Assembly: GCA_963830175.1 (NCBI GenBank)
Contig: CAWHKV010000009.1
Location: 1-64,000, forward strand
DNA: 64,000 nt
Source: JBBRBB01 sp963830175
GTDB taxonomy: Bacteria; Bacteroidota; Bacteroidia; Chitinophagales; Chitinophagaceae
Direction: 5' to 3'
Shown here: positions 54,766 through 64,000 of the stretch, one piece after another
Layout of the letters: each line of letters begins with the position of its first letter
How positions within the stretch are numbered: position 1 is the first letter of the stretch
Position numbers and translations under genes: made by a program
The notes under the pieces: model-generated
Seen by the model: only the letters and a program-made list of their open reading frames with translations
What the model was told of the DNA's origin: nothing
Databases searched by the model: none

Positions 54766-56267
54766 ATGCCATTTATAATTGCGATAGATATTGGCACAAC
54801 ACATTGCAAAGCACTAACCGTTGGCGGGGATGGGGTGGTGGTTTCATCACTTAAAAAAAATACGAAAACCATTCTTCCGCAACATGGCTGGGTGGAGCAA
54901 AGTCCGCACGAGATTTTCGAAACAGTTATTTCCCTTTTAAAAGAATCGATCAAAAATATTGGTGAGACAAATATTTCCTGCATTAGTTTTAGTTCGGCCA
55001 TGCATGGTGTTATGGCGGTTGATGCAAACGGAAAACCTTTAACCAATGTTATTACGTGGGCAGATGTTCGCAGTGAAAAATATGCTGTTGAAATTCTGCA
55101 AAGCAAACATGCCGAGGAGATTTATGCAGCAACCGGAACACCTGTGCATCCTATGTCGCCCCTTTGCAAGATCAGGTGGATGAAAAATGAAGAACCAGGT
55201 ATTTTTTCCAAGGCTGCGAAATTCATTTCCATCAAAGAATATATTTTTTATAGGTTATTCAACAATTACATCATAGACCATTCCATTGCTTCAGCTACAG
55301 GACTATTCGATTATATGCAATTAACCTGGTTTGATCCAGCCCTAAACGCCGCAGGTATAACGGGGAACAACTATCTCTACCGGTGCCTGTAACCTATATG
55401 GAAACAAATCTCTCTGCATACTCTTTAGAAATACTTGGATTAAAAAAAGTTATTCCTTTTGTTGCGGGTGGTAATGATGGATGCTGCGCAAATCTAGGCT
55501 GCGGAGCTATCGGCGAAAATGAAATGGCTGTTACTGTAGGCACAAGTGGTGCCGTTAGAAAAGTAACGCAGGAAAAAAACCATGAAACAACGGGAAAAAC
55601 ATTCACTTACCTGCTGACTGAAAACCATTATGTACAAGGTGGTGCTACCAATAATGGCGGCAATATTTTAGAATGGTATGCAGAAAAAATATTGGAGCTG
55701 CCCATTGAAAACAAGGATGATATGTTAAAGCTTGAAACGCTTGCTACTGCTGCGCATGCCGGAAGTGGCGGGTTAGTATTTCTTCCTTATTTGCATGGTG
55801 AAAGGGCTCCTGTTTATGATGCCACCGCAAGTGGCGTATTTATTGGTGTGCAAGCCTTTCATACCAAAGCGCATTTTACGCGTGCCGTATTTGAAGGTAT
55901 GTGTTTTGCCCTTTATGATATTTGCATGCTAGTAGATAAAAATAATACTGTTGAAACGGTATACGCAAGTGGGGGTTTTACACAGTCTGCCTTTTGGGTT
56001 CAATTGCTCTCGAACATTTTATCGAAAAAAATCGCGCTTACAAATGTGGCAGATGCATCAGCCTTAGGTGCTGCTTTTTTAGGCATGCTTGCATGCGGAC
56101 AAATAAAAGACCTTTCTGAAGTAAAACGGATGATTGATACCGATAGAATATTTTATCCTGAAAAGGAGAATAGTGCAGTGTATGTAGCGTTGTATGAAAT
56201 ATATAGGGAACTATATAAAACGCTTAAGCCGCAAATGGCTATGCTCGCAAAAATAAATAAGCCATAA
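54766..56267 (+). CDS. FGGY-family carbohydrate kinase (gluconokinase-like), one frameshift
   Basis: 500 residues when one missing G is restored in GGGG (55362-55365), giving GITGEQLSLPVPVTYM across the break. N-terminal FIIAIDIGTTHCKALTV (phosphate-1), SAMHGVMAVDANGKPLTNVITWADVRS, then VAGGNDGCCANLGCGA and VTVGTSGAVRKV, LVFLPYLHGERAPVYD and ASGGFTQSAFWVQLLSNIL with C-terminal GAAFLGMLACG. The family phosphorylates pentoses, hexonates or glycerol. Head-to-head with the dehydrogenase operon (143 bp), so gluconate is an attractive but unproven substrate. Confidence 0.88.
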
Positions 56268-56270
56268 AAA

Positions 56271-56978
56271 TCATCCCCATTTTTTTAATTGCTGCAAAAC
56301 CGCACGCAAGTCTTTTGGTGGTTCTGCCTCTACGTAAATTTTATTTGTAAGTTGAAATGTAAGGCTAAAGGAATGTAAAGCCAGCCGGGAAAGCAATGGT
56401 TGCTCAGCATCTGCGTTTTTTGATAATTTATATTTTGATTTGATGGTTGAAAGCAACAGCGGTGCGCCATTGCCATAAATTTCATCACACACCAGGCTAT
56501 TGCCCAAGCTTTGCATGTGAACTCTTATCTGGTGCATTCTGCCGGTATGCAGCCGGAATTTTAACCACGAGAAAGATTGAAATGTTTCCAGCACCTCGTA
56601 ACCTGTAAGAGTCGGCTTTCCTTTAGCATGAACAATCATTTTATTTTTTTGTGAAGGATGTTCCATTAAAGGTGCTTCAATAATTCCATGGTTCTCCCGG
56701 GGGGTTCCATGAACAAGACCTACATAATATTTTTCTGTTAGCCTGCCTTCGAATTGCCGTGATAAATTTTTATGCGCTTCTGCATTCTTAGCGAACACAA
56801 TAACACCACTTGTAAATTTATCGAGCCGGTGTACGACAAAAATGGATGGATACCTTCGCAGTAAAAGATCTTTAAGTGAAAGGTCTTTGCCCTGCCTGTC
56901 TGGAATGCTTAATAACCCAGGTGGTTTATTAATGGCAATTACATCATCATCTTCAAACAAAATTTCAGGAAAAGTCAT
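56271..56978 (-). CDS. RluA-family pseudouridine synthase
   Basis: 235 residues. ILFEDDDVIAINKPPGLLSIPD, then the catalytic VVHRLDKFTSGVIVFAKN (HRLDxxTSG with Asp) and C-terminal FRLHTGRMHQIRVHMQSLGN (RTGRxHQIRxH). Isomerises specific uridines in rRNA or tRNA; the position is not readable. It lies downstream of the RsuA-family gene with a 14-bp overlap. Confidence 0.94.
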   Translation of the reverse strand: MTFPEILFEDDDVIAINKPPGLLSIPDRQGKDLSLKDLLLRRYPSIFVVHRLDKFTSGVIVFAKNAEAHKNLSRQFEGRLTEKYYVGLVHGTPRENHGIIEAPLMEHPSQKNKMIVHAKGKPTLTGYEVLETFQSFSWLKFRLHTGRMHQIRVHMQSLGNSLVCDEIYGNGAPLLLSTIKSKYKLSKNADAEQPLLSRLALHSFSLTFQLTNKIYVEAEPPKDLRAVLQQLKKWG

Positions 56979-58038
56979 CCGGGTGTTTTTCTGCTTTAGA
57001 TTTTTTTAAAAAAGACTGGTTCATGAATTTTAGTAATCGCACTTCTTTTTCAGTAAGGTAACGCCATTTGCCCCTGTCAACATTTTTCTTAGTAAGGTTT
57101 GCAAACATAACCCTGTCAAGACTTTTAATTTTATACCCCAGGTGTTCAAAAATGCGACGGACAATCCGGTTTCGACCGCTATGCACCTCAATACCTATTA
57201 TGCGTTTGTCTTTATTATCTCCATATGCCAGTGAGTCGGCTTTTATAAAGCCATCTTCCAACTCAAAACCATTAATAATCTGTTCAAAATCTTTTTTGGT
57301 TAACTCGGACTCGAGTACTACTTCGTATATTTTTTTTATACCAAAAGAAGGGTGTGTAAGTTTTTGGGTAAGTTCTCCATCATTGGTCATGAGCAAAACA
57401 CCTGTTGTATTACGGTCTAATCTGCCTACTGAAAATACCCGCTCTTTCGTTGCGTTTTTAATAATATCGAATACCGTTTTTCTTCCTTGCGGGTCGTGTG
57501 TTGTGGTTAAATAATCTTTAGGTTTATTAATTAAAATATAAACTAAATGCTGTTGTAAAAACACGATTTTTCCTTTAACCTCCACCTTATCTTTTTCTGA
57601 AACCTTAAAGCCCGGCTCATCAATCTTTTTTCCATTAACCATTACTTCTCCTGCCCTTACTATTTCTGCAGCTTCCCTTCTGCCACAAACACCACAATGC
57701 GCGATATATTTATTTAAAGGCATGGGTTCATTGCCTCCCGGATTAGTTACGACACCATTCTTTTCATCTTTTTCTTTTATTTCATCTTCTTTTCCATATC
57801 CTTTAAACCTGGCAGATTCGCCACTTGTACGTTTATCTCTTTTATCTTGCCTGGCATGATCCTCCCTGTTTTTATAACCGCTACCAAAATTCTTTGCTTC
57901 CGCTTTTTTTCTGCGTATTTCATCACCGGCAGCCCGCGATTCTGCTTTGGATTTCCTTTTTTGCTGTTTTAGTAATTCCTTCTTTTTAGCACCTTTGGGT
58001 TCCTTTTTAATAAACTTATCAAAAGCATTTTTAGCCAT
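56965..58038 (-). CDS. RsuA/RluB-family pseudouridine synthase with charged N-terminal extension
   Basis: 357 residues. The first about 115 residues are rich in Lys, Arg, Glu (KKELLKQQKRKSKAESRAAG) and look disordered, a common Bacteroidota extension of this family. Then an S4 RNA-binding domain (LNKYIAHCGVCGRREAAEIV) and the catalytic RVFSVGRLDRNTTGVLLMTNDGEL (GRLDxxTxG) and SGRNRIVRRIFEHLG. Expected target is rRNA. Two pseudouridine synthases in one operon is unusual but not unique. Confidence 0.93.
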   Translation of the reverse strand: MAKNAFDKFIKKEPKGAKKKELLKQQKRKSKAESRAAGDEIRRKKAEAKNFGSGYKNREDHARQDKRDKRTSGESARFKGYGKEDEIKEKDEKNGVVTNPGGNEPMPLNKYIAHCGVCGRREAAEIVRAGEVMVNGKKIDEPGFKVSEKDKVEVKGKIVFLQQHLVYILINKPKDYLTTTHDPQGRKTVFDIIKNATKERVFSVGRLDRNTTGVLLMTNDGELTQKLTHPSFGIKKIYEVVLESELTKKDFEQIINGFELEDGFIKADSLAYGDNKDKRIIGIEVHSGRNRIVRRIFEHLGYKIKSLDRVMFANLTKKNVDRGKWRYLTEKEVRLLKFMNQSFLKKSKAEKHPDDFS

Positions 58039-58159
58039 AATAAACCAATGAATGTTAAATTATTCTTTTCAGTAATGTGCAAGATAACTTTTGTTTTACG
58101 ATGCGGATTGTAAAGCAATTGGCTACAGGGAATTTCTCAATTAATTTTACATCAACAAT

Positions 58160-58840
58160 ATGGCATTATTATTACATATAGACACTGCAACAGAGAATGC
58201 AAGCATTTGCTTAAGCCTACATAATAAAATAATTGCATTAGAAGAAAGCTTTGAGCAAAAGAATCACGCATGTTTTATTCAGCCTGCTATACAAAAAATA
58301 TTTAAAGAAAATTCTTATTTGCTAACAGATATCGATGCCATTGCGGTTAGTGCAGGACCAGGAAGTTATACAGGTTTGCGTGTGGGACTATCAACTGCAA
58401 AAGGATTATGTTATGCTTTAGATAAGCCACTATTAATGGTTGATACACTTTTGATCATGGCCGCTGCAGCACGTGACGAGATGAAATCTAAAAATTTATT
58501 TAAATCTAATATGATTTTCTGCCCAATGATAGACGCAAGAAGAATGGAAGTTTTTACGGGAATATATGATGAATATTTAAATACAATTACGCCCCCTCAT
58601 GCATTAATATTTAGTGAGGATTTTAATAATGATACCTATAACAATAACATCCCTGTAATTTCAGGAAGCGGTGCCATTAAAGCTAAAAACTATATTAAAA
58701 ATAAAAACGTATGTATGTCAGCCGCCATACATAATGCTTGTACTATGGTACCGTTTTCACTACACGCATATAACAATAAAATATATTGTGATTTGGCATA
58801 TAGCGAGCCCACTTATGTAAAACCCTTTTTTTTACGTTAA
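58160..58840 (+). CDS. tsaB: tRNA t6A modification protein TsaB
   Basis: 226 residues. ALLLHIDTATENASICLSL (the ASKHA-like IDTA motif), DAIAVSAGPGSYTGLRVGLSTAKGLCYALD, PMIDARRMEVFTGIYD. It partners TsaD in N6-threonylcarbamoyladenosine formation on ANN-decoding tRNAs; normally essential. Divergent from the pseudouridine synthase operon (121 bp). Confidence 0.95.
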   Translation: MALLLHIDTATENASICLSLHNKIIALEESFEQKNHACFIQPAIQKIFKENSYLLTDIDAIAVSAGPGSYTGLRVGLSTAKGLCYALDKPLLMVDTLLIMAAAARDEMKSKNLFKSNMIFCPMIDARRMEVFTGIYDEYLNTITPPHALIFSEDFNNDTYNNNIPVISGSGAIKAKNYIKNKNVCMSAAIHNACTMVPFSLHAYNNKIYCDLAYSEPTYVKPFFLR

Positions 58841-58943
58841 ATATTGATAAACAATGCTTATTTTCAATAATGTGTTTATGTATGTACATTAATTTTAATA
58901 ATTTTACATAAACTCCCCCATCTTAAACCTATAATTTTTTTCT

Positions 58944-59330
58944 ATGAATTCTCCTTTTCAAACCGTTGTGGTAAACAACCCTGATACTAATGAAAATGTG
59001 AGGATAGATTTTCTTCACATGAAGAAAGCATCCATGATTCTTAGGGCACTAAATCACAAACTAAGATTGCAACTCATTAAGCTAATTGATGAGCACAAAA
59101 AAATGACTGTTACTGACATCTATGTAAAGCTTCGGCTAGAGCAGTCCGTAACGTCTCAGCACCTTGCCATTTTAAGAAGAGCAAACATTGTTACCACCCG
59201 AAGAGATGGTAAGTTTATTTCTTATTCTGTTAATTATAACAGGTTAAAGCAAATAAGCAGTTTTGTTGAAACCTTCCTGAATTCAGGCCTCTCCCCACCT
59301 ATCCATTTCCTTTTCCTGCCGGTTAAGTAA
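58944..59330 (+). CDS. ArsR-family winged-helix regulator
   Basis: 128 residues. ILRALNHKLRLQLIKLIDEHKKMTVTDIYVKLRLEQSVTSQHLAILRRANIVTTRRDGKFISYSVN is a complete ArsR wHTH. No obvious metal-binding Cys/His cluster (no ELCVCDL motif), so the ligand is unknown. It lies 53 bp upstream of an ABC transporter and may control it, or be transcribed with it. Confidence 0.92.
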   Translation: MNSPFQTVVVNNPDTNENVRIDFLHMKKASMILRALNHKLRLQLIKLIDEHKKMTVTDIYVKLRLEQSVTSQHLAILRRANIVTTRRDGKFISYSVNYNRLKQISSFVETFLNSGLSPPIHFLFLPVK

Positions 59331-59383
59331 TATTCCATTATTATTAAGCCAGATGAAATATTTTCGCCATCCAAACTATTGTC

Positions 59384-60319
59384 ATGGCTTTTCTCGAATT
59401 GCAGGATCTAAAAAAATATTATTCTTCTCAAAAAGCTGTAGATGGAATTTCAGCATCTATTGCAAAGGGCAGCATTTTTGGTTTACTTGGCCCCAATGGC
59501 GCCGGTAAAACCACGCTTCTTCGCATGATCACCGGTATTTTTTATCCTGATGAAGGCAATATAATTTTTGATGGAAAAAAATTCGACCCCATTAGAGATG
59601 TTGTGCGCATTGGTTATATGCCAGAAGAAAGGGGACTATATAAAAAGATGAAGATCGGCGACCAGGTTTTATACCTCGCACGGCTTAAGGGTTTAACTAA
59701 AGCCGATGCTATGGAAAAAATAAAATATTGGTTTCAGCGGCTCGAAATGGAATCGTGGTGGAATAAAAAAGTGGAAGATTTAAGTAAAGGCATGAGCCAA
59801 AAACTGCAGTTTGTTACAACAGTTTTACATGAACCCGCATTAATTATTCTTGATGAGCCCTTTAGTGGTTTAGATCCTGTAAATGCCAATTTAATAAAAG
59901 ATGAAATTTACCGCCTGGCACATAATGGCTCAACCATTATTTTTAGCACACACCGCATGGAGCAGGTAGAAGAAATTTGCGACCATATAATATTGGTAAA
60001 TCTTGGAAAGAAAATACTTGATGGAACGGTGCATGATATTAAGCAAAGTTTCAAGCAAAATAAATTCAGTTTAAAATTGAATAATTATAATACTGTTCCA
60101 GATACAAATGCATTTATAGTAACTGAACATTCAGCGAATAATTTAGAGGTAACCATTAACGAGGGTTTTACCAGTAATGATGTACTTATTCATTTTATCC
60201 GAAACAATGTGCAGATAGAAAGTTTTAATGAAATACTTCCATCGCTTAACGAAATATTTATACGGCTGGTAGAAAACACAAGGTCTAAAACCAGGTCTTT
60301 TGAAACTTTACCCGCTTAA
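59384..60319 (+). CDS. ABC transporter ATP-binding protein
   Basis: 311 residues. Walker A GLLGPNGAGKTTLLRMITG (about residue 33), signature LSKGMSQKLQ, Walker B LIILDEPFSGLDPVNA, H-loop IIFSTHRMEQ. The C-terminal part is a DUF4162-like regulatory domain. It pairs with the permease 26 bp downstream, resembling NatA-type Na+/drug exporters. Confidence 0.95.
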   Translation: MAFLELQDLKKYYSSQKAVDGISASIAKGSIFGLLGPNGAGKTTLLRMITGIFYPDEGNIIFDGKKFDPIRDVVRIGYMPEERGLYKKMKIGDQVLYLARLKGLTKADAMEKIKYWFQRLEMESWWNKKVEDLSKGMSQKLQFVTTVLHEPALIILDEPFSGLDPVNANLIKDEIYRLAHNGSTIIFSTHRMEQVEEICDHIILVNLGKKILDGTVHDIKQSFKQNKFSLKLNNYNTVPDTNAFIVTEHSANNLEVTINEGFTSNDVLIHFIRNNVQIESFNEILPSLNEIFIRLVENTRSKTRSFETLPA

Positions 60320-60345
60320 GGTATACACCCAATTTACTTCAACAC

Positions 60346-61674
60346 ATGAATAAAATATTACTTGTTTCGCAGCGCGAATTTTTAACCAGGGTGCAGAAAA
60401 AAACCTTTTTACTTACTACTATTTTATTGCCCCTGATAATTTTTGGCTTTTATGCACTCATCATTTATTTCTCTGTTAGCACAGGTGATGAATATAAAAT
60501 TGCTATTGCCGACCGCGCAAGTATTTTTAATAACAAGATTGAAAGTGATGATGAAATTAATTTTCGCTTTGTAGAAAACAGTGATCAGAATTCATTAAAA
60601 TCTGATGTTGAAAATGGAAAGTACGACGGGTATGTTTTTATTCCTGAAAGCACCAAAATTTTATATAATGACAGTTTAAAAATTGTTACAGGAAAATCAG
60701 TGGGGTTATTAACTAGGGAACGAATACAGGACAGGTTGAACAGTGCCCTGGAACAACAGCGATTACTTTCACTTAACATTTCTAAAGCCCAGCTTGACAG
60801 TGCAAAAACCGTAAACAACAATATTACTTTTACAACACTCCAGGGTAATAACGATACCGGCACAAAAGCAGGTGTAAGCTATGCAGTTGGGTACATATCA
60901 GGCTTTCTTATTTACATTATTTTATTTATTTATGGCACCATGGTTATGCGTGGTGTTATGGAAGAAAAAGTTAGCCGCATTGCCGAAGTAATTATTAGCA
61001 GCGTTAAACCTTTTCAATTAATGATGGGAAAAATAATAGGAATAGGTGCCGTTGGTCTTTTACAATTTATTATTTGGGTAATTCTAGTTTTCGGACTTCA
61101 GTTATTATTACCATTAATATTCCCCGAATTGCTACATTCAATTCCTGCGAATGGCCCAGGTGTTCCGATGGGTGCTGCCGCAAGTATGCCTGACCAGGGA
61201 GCTTTAAATGGATTGATGGAAGGGATGAACCAAATTAATTTTCCACTAATAATTGGTGGATTTATATTTTATTTTATTGGAGGCTACCTTTTATATTCAT
61301 CATTATTTGCCGCAGTAGGCAGCGCTGTAAATGAAGATCCCCAGGATGCACAAAGCCTTTTGTTGCCGATAACAATGCCAATAATCTTTGGAATTGTAAT
61401 TATGACAAAAGCAGTAAATGACCCCACCAGCAGCCTCGCATTATTTGGCAGCCTATTCCCATTAACATCACCTATTGTAATGATGGCATGCCTGGCACAT
61501 GGCGTTCCCGATCCTATACCTTACTGGCAATTATTTGCAAGCATGGGTTTACTGGTATTAGGTTTTATTTTAACCACCTGGCTGGCAGCGAAAATTTACC
61601 GAACAGGTATTTTAATGTATGGGAAAAAACCTACCTGGAAAGAAATTTTGAAATGGGCTGTACGCAAGTCTTAA
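60346..61674 (+). CDS. ABC-2 type permease (NatB/YhaP-like)
   Basis: 442 residues. N-terminal helix (FLLTTILLPLIIFGFYALIIYF), a large extracytoplasmic domain (about 45-170), then five more membrane helices. GTMVMRGVMEEKVSRIAEVIISSVKPFQLMMGKIIGIGAVGLLQF is the typical ABC2_membrane_3 core (EEKxxRIxEVxxSSVxPxxLMxGKxxG). It forms the membrane half of an exporter with the ATPase upstream. The substrate is unknown. Confidence 0.94.
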   Translation: MNKILLVSQREFLTRVQKKTFLLTTILLPLIIFGFYALIIYFSVSTGDEYKIAIADRASIFNNKIESDDEINFRFVENSDQNSLKSDVENGKYDGYVFIPESTKILYNDSLKIVTGKSVGLLTRERIQDRLNSALEQQRLLSLNISKAQLDSAKTVNNNITFTTLQGNNDTGTKAGVSYAVGYISGFLIYIILFIYGTMVMRGVMEEKVSRIAEVIISSVKPFQLMMGKIIGIGAVGLLQFIIWVILVFGLQLLLPLIFPELLHSIPANGPGVPMGAAASMPDQGALNGLMEGMNQINFPLIIGGFIFYFIGGYLLYSSLFAAVGSAVNEDPQDAQSLLLPITMPIIFGIVIMTKAVNDPTSSLALFGSLFPLTSPIVMMACLAHGVPDPIPYWQLFASMGLLVLGFILTTWLAAKIYRTGILMYGKKPTWKEILKWAVRKS

Positions 61675-61782
61675 TACGTACCTTAAATAATTTCGACCAT
61701 ATGCCCTTACAGATAAGCGCATGTTTTATGCCTTTAACTTTACACGTGTTTAAATTGTTATCGCAATTACATTCTATATACA

Positions 61783-63594
61783 ATGAAGATTTTATTAAAA
61801 TATATCGCTCCCTATAAAGGTCTGGTATTGCTTGCACTTCTTTTGGCAGCAATTAACCAGTCTTTCTCCATGCTAGATCCTTACTTCTTCGGTAAACTCT
61901 TTGATACATATGCCACCCACCCTTTTGAAAAAGGATATTTTAATGAACAAAAACAGTTTGTGGTTACCGGAACAAGAACGCAGGATGAATTCGTAAAAGG
62001 CGTTCTGGGTTTCCTGGGCATATTAATTTCGGTAGCTATGGTGTCGCGCATTGCAAAAGCTTTTCAGGATTATTTCAGCAATGTGGTGGTACAGAAATTT
62101 GGGGCAAGAATATTTACAGACGGGCTTAAACATTCAATGAAGCTGCCTTACCAGGATTTTGAAGATCAGCGAAGTGGTGAAACGCTATCTATACTTTCCA
62201 AGGTTAGGTCTGATACAGAGAAGTTTATCATATCATTTATTAATGTGCTTTTCAGCATACTGGTTGGCATTGTTTTCATCTCGGTGTATTCATTCAGGTT
62301 GCATTGGTCCATTATGCCTATTTACGCAGTTGGCATCATATTGCTTTCATTACTTACAGGTTTACTAAGTAAAAAAATTAAGCTTATCCAAAAAAACATA
62401 GTGAAAGAAACAACTTCACTTGCAGGCACTACAACAGAATCTTTACGGAATATTGAACTGGTTAAGAGCCTTGGGTTAACAACAGAAGAAATTAACAGGC
62501 TTAATAAAAACACGTATAAAATTTTAGGGCTTGAATTGCGAAAGGTGAAGAGCATACGGTCACTTAGTTTTATACAGGGTACGTTTGTTAACTTTTTAAG
62601 ACAGGTGATCATGTTCACCCTGCTATGGCTGGTTTTTAGTGGTGAGCTAACTGCGGGTGAAGTAATGACGCTAACCTTTTATTCCTTTTTTATTTTCGGA
62701 CCGCTGCAGGAAATCGGGAACATCATTCTTTCTTACAGGGAGGCAGAAGCGTCGTTATATAATTTCGACAGTCTTATGAAAAAACCCAGTGAACCGAAAC
62801 CCTTATCACCATTGAAGGTGGGTGATATACATGAACTGGAATTTGTGAACATTTCATTCAAACATAAATCCGCGAATTTTAAAGCTTTGGATAATATCAG
62901 TTTCGATGTAAAAAGCGGTGAGACCATTGCTTTTGTTGGACCATCAGGCTCAGGGAAAAGTACATTGGTTAAATTACTTGTTGGCCTATACCGTTCAGAT
63001 GAAGGAAGCATTTATTATAACAGTGTAAATGGGCACGAAATAGACTTTGATGAATTAAGAAACCAGATAGGATTTGTAACGCAGGATACCCAGTTGTTTG
63101 CCGGTACCATTAAAGAAAACCTGCTGTATGTTAATCCATATGCAAGTGACGAAGAAATAAATGAAGCATTGTACAAAGCCAGTTGTAATAACCTTTTAAG
63201 CCGGGCAGAAAAAGGAGTATACACGGTTATTGGGGAAGGTGGACTTAAATTAAGCGGTGGTGAAAAACAACGGCTAAGTATTGCGCGCAGTTTACTAAGA
63301 AAACCGCGGTTATTAATATTTGATGAGGCAACATCATCTCTCGATAGCATTACCGAAGAAGAAATAACTTCTACCATTAAAAACATATCGTTACAAAAAG
63401 AACAAATAACTGTTTTAATTGCACACAGGTTAAGCACCATAATGCATGCAGACAACATTTTTGTTTTGGAGAAAGGCAAGATCGTAGAAACCGGAACGCA
63501 TTATAAACTTATTGAGGATAAGGGTTTGTATTATGCCATGTGGCGGCAACAAATCGGGGAAAGAAAATATGCTGCAGCAAATGCACTGCCTTAA
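61783..63594 (+). CDS. ABC exporter, fused transmembrane and ATPase domains
   Basis: 603 residues. Six membrane helices in residues about 10-310 (ABC_membrane type 1), then a nucleotide-binding domain: Walker A FVGPSGSGKSTLVKLL (about 387), Q-loop GFVTQDTQLFAGTI, signature LSGGEKQRLSIARSLL, Walker B LLIFDEATSSLD, H-loop IAHRLST. Probably a homodimeric exporter for lipid or drug-like substrates. It follows the ABC-2 pair by about 108 bp in the same direction and converges on the DUF2721 gene. Confidence 0.95.
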   Translation: MKILLKYIAPYKGLVLLALLLAAINQSFSMLDPYFFGKLFDTYATHPFEKGYFNEQKQFVVTGTRTQDEFVKGVLGFLGILISVAMVSRIAKAFQDYFSNVVVQKFGARIFTDGLKHSMKLPYQDFEDQRSGETLSILSKVRSDTEKFIISFINVLFSILVGIVFISVYSFRLHWSIMPIYAVGIILLSLLTGLLSKKIKLIQKNIVKETTSLAGTTTESLRNIELVKSLGLTTEEINRLNKNTYKILGLELRKVKSIRSLSFIQGTFVNFLRQVIMFTLLWLVFSGELTAGEVMTLTFYSFFIFGPLQEIGNIILSYREAEASLYNFDSLMKKPSEPKPLSPLKVGDIHELEFVNISFKHKSANFKALDNISFDVKSGETIAFVGPSGSGKSTLVKLLVGLYRSDEGSIYYNSVNGHEIDFDELRNQIGFVTQDTQLFAGTIKENLLYVNPYASDEEINEALYKASCNNLLSRAEKGVYTVIGEGGLKLSGGEKQRLSIARSLLRKPRLLIFDEATSSLDSITEEEITSTIKNISLQKEQITVLIAHRLSTIMHADNIFVLEKGKIVETGTHYKLIEDKGLYYAMWRQQIGERKYAAANALP

Positions 63595-64000
63595 GATTCT
63601 TTATCAAATTTACTTTTCAGGTACTCCATAACCGATGGGTCTTCCAATCCTTCCATATCACTCAGTTCAAGCTCCAGGGCTTTAGTACTTAATTGTATTT
63701 CAAGCAACGACATGCATAATGATATTGAAAATAAAATCAGGCTTAATGAAAACATAAAGCTTGCCCACCCCGGTTGGTTAACATAAATAAAATACATGCA
63801 TAGAATGCAACTTAAAAAGGCAATTACACCGAATGCCTGCATGTTCTTAATAAGTTTAAGTCTGTAACGCAAATTTTTTATTTGTCCGTGAATGACCTTG
63901 GGATTTTCCTGCCCTTTATATTTTTCATGCAGGTTTCTAATTCGGCTGGCGATGGCAAGAAACCTGTTCGTATATGCCAGCATAATTAAGGATATCGCCG
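63591..64000 (-). CDS. DUF2721 membrane protein, cut by window edge
   Basis: About 136 C-terminal residues are visible; the frame continues upstream of the Met at 63983 as AISLIMLAYTNRFLAIASRIRNLH, which matches the DUF2721 N-terminal region (PAISLLLLAYTNRFL), so the start lies beyond the window. Two hydrophobic helices (FGVIAFLSCILCMYFIYV and ASFMFSLSLILFSISLCMSLL) flank a short loop. Function unknown. It overlaps the convergent exporter stop by 4 bp. Confidence 0.85.
   Translation of the reverse strand, partial: AISLIMLAYTNRFLAIASRIRNLHEKYKGQENPKVIHGQIKNLRYRLKLIKNMQAFGVIAFLSCILCMYFIYVNQPGWASFMFSLSLILFSISLCMSLLEIQLSTKALELELSDMEGLEDPSVMEYLKSKFDKES

Noticed and set aside
61488..61817. 109-residue plus-strand frame
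   Set aside because: Overlaps the ABC-2 permease C-terminus in another frame.

Overview
The window looks like a chromosomal segment of a Bacteroidota bacterium, most likely Chitinophagales/Chitinophagaceae. Evidence: Wza/Wzc-type polysaccharide machinery with Gly-Tyr tails; a clpP-clpP-clpX cluster; DUF3108, DUF2721, YncE/phosphoesterase and GMC/gluconate-dehydrogenase-subunit-3 families common in that phylum; and several TAnnTTTG boxes (the Bacteroidota -7 element) just upstream of start codons. The family-level placement is inference. No rRNA, insertion sequence, integrase, prophage or CRISPR array was seen.

Region 1 (1-23,337, all minus strand) is a surface/exopolysaccharide locus read from right to left. 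It opens with a Wzc-type tyrosine kinase, a Wzx flippase and a Wzy-like polymerase. Next come two sulfotransferases, a GT4 glycosyltransferase, a WcaF-like acyltransferase, a parallel beta-helix protein, a third sulfotransferase, the GDP-fucose pair gmd-fcl, a GT2 glycosyltransferase and two polyprenyl-phosphate sugar-1-phosphate transferases. It then runs through Wza and a second Wzc. The predicted product is a sulfated, fucose-containing polysaccharide. The left end (1-3,241) holds an ABC-type export pair (Wzm/Wzt), a methyltransferase and a partial GT9-like gene. There, Wzm and Wzt carry clusters of frameshifts and the methyltransferase has an in-frame amber codon.

Region 2 (23.5-49.9 kb) is mostly housekeeping: dnaJ-grpE, tRNA-Ala(GGC), a Gfo/Idh/MocA oxidoreductase, an aspartate kinase, fructose-1,6-bisphosphatase, clpP1-clpP2-clpX, a YncE/phosphoesterase protein, an M1 peptidase, an aminotransferase, a WalJ/YycJ-like metallohydrolase, a sulfatase, tRNA-Met(CAT), a saccharopine-dehydrogenase-like protein, pnuC-nadR for nicotinamide riboside, frr, a WecA-like transferase, an N-terminal transketolase subunit, ruvC, a UPF0104 membrane protein and a DUF3108 protein.

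Region 3 (49.9-64 kb) holds a sugar-oxidation-like operon (GMC oxidoreductase, gluconate dehydrogenase subunit 3, MFS transporter, MBL hydrolase) divergent from an FGGY sugar kinase. After it come two pseudouridine synthases, tsaB, an ArsR-like regulator, a two-gene ABC transporter, a fused ABC exporter and a partial DUF2721 gene.

Single-base indels, mostly in homopolymers, interrupt genes throughout (GT2, fcl, aspartate kinase, walJ, sulfatase, UPF0104, sugar kinase). In every case the total length fits one or two indels in an otherwise intact gene, so residual sequencing error is the default explanation. The cluster at 1-3.2 kb is denser and may be real decay.
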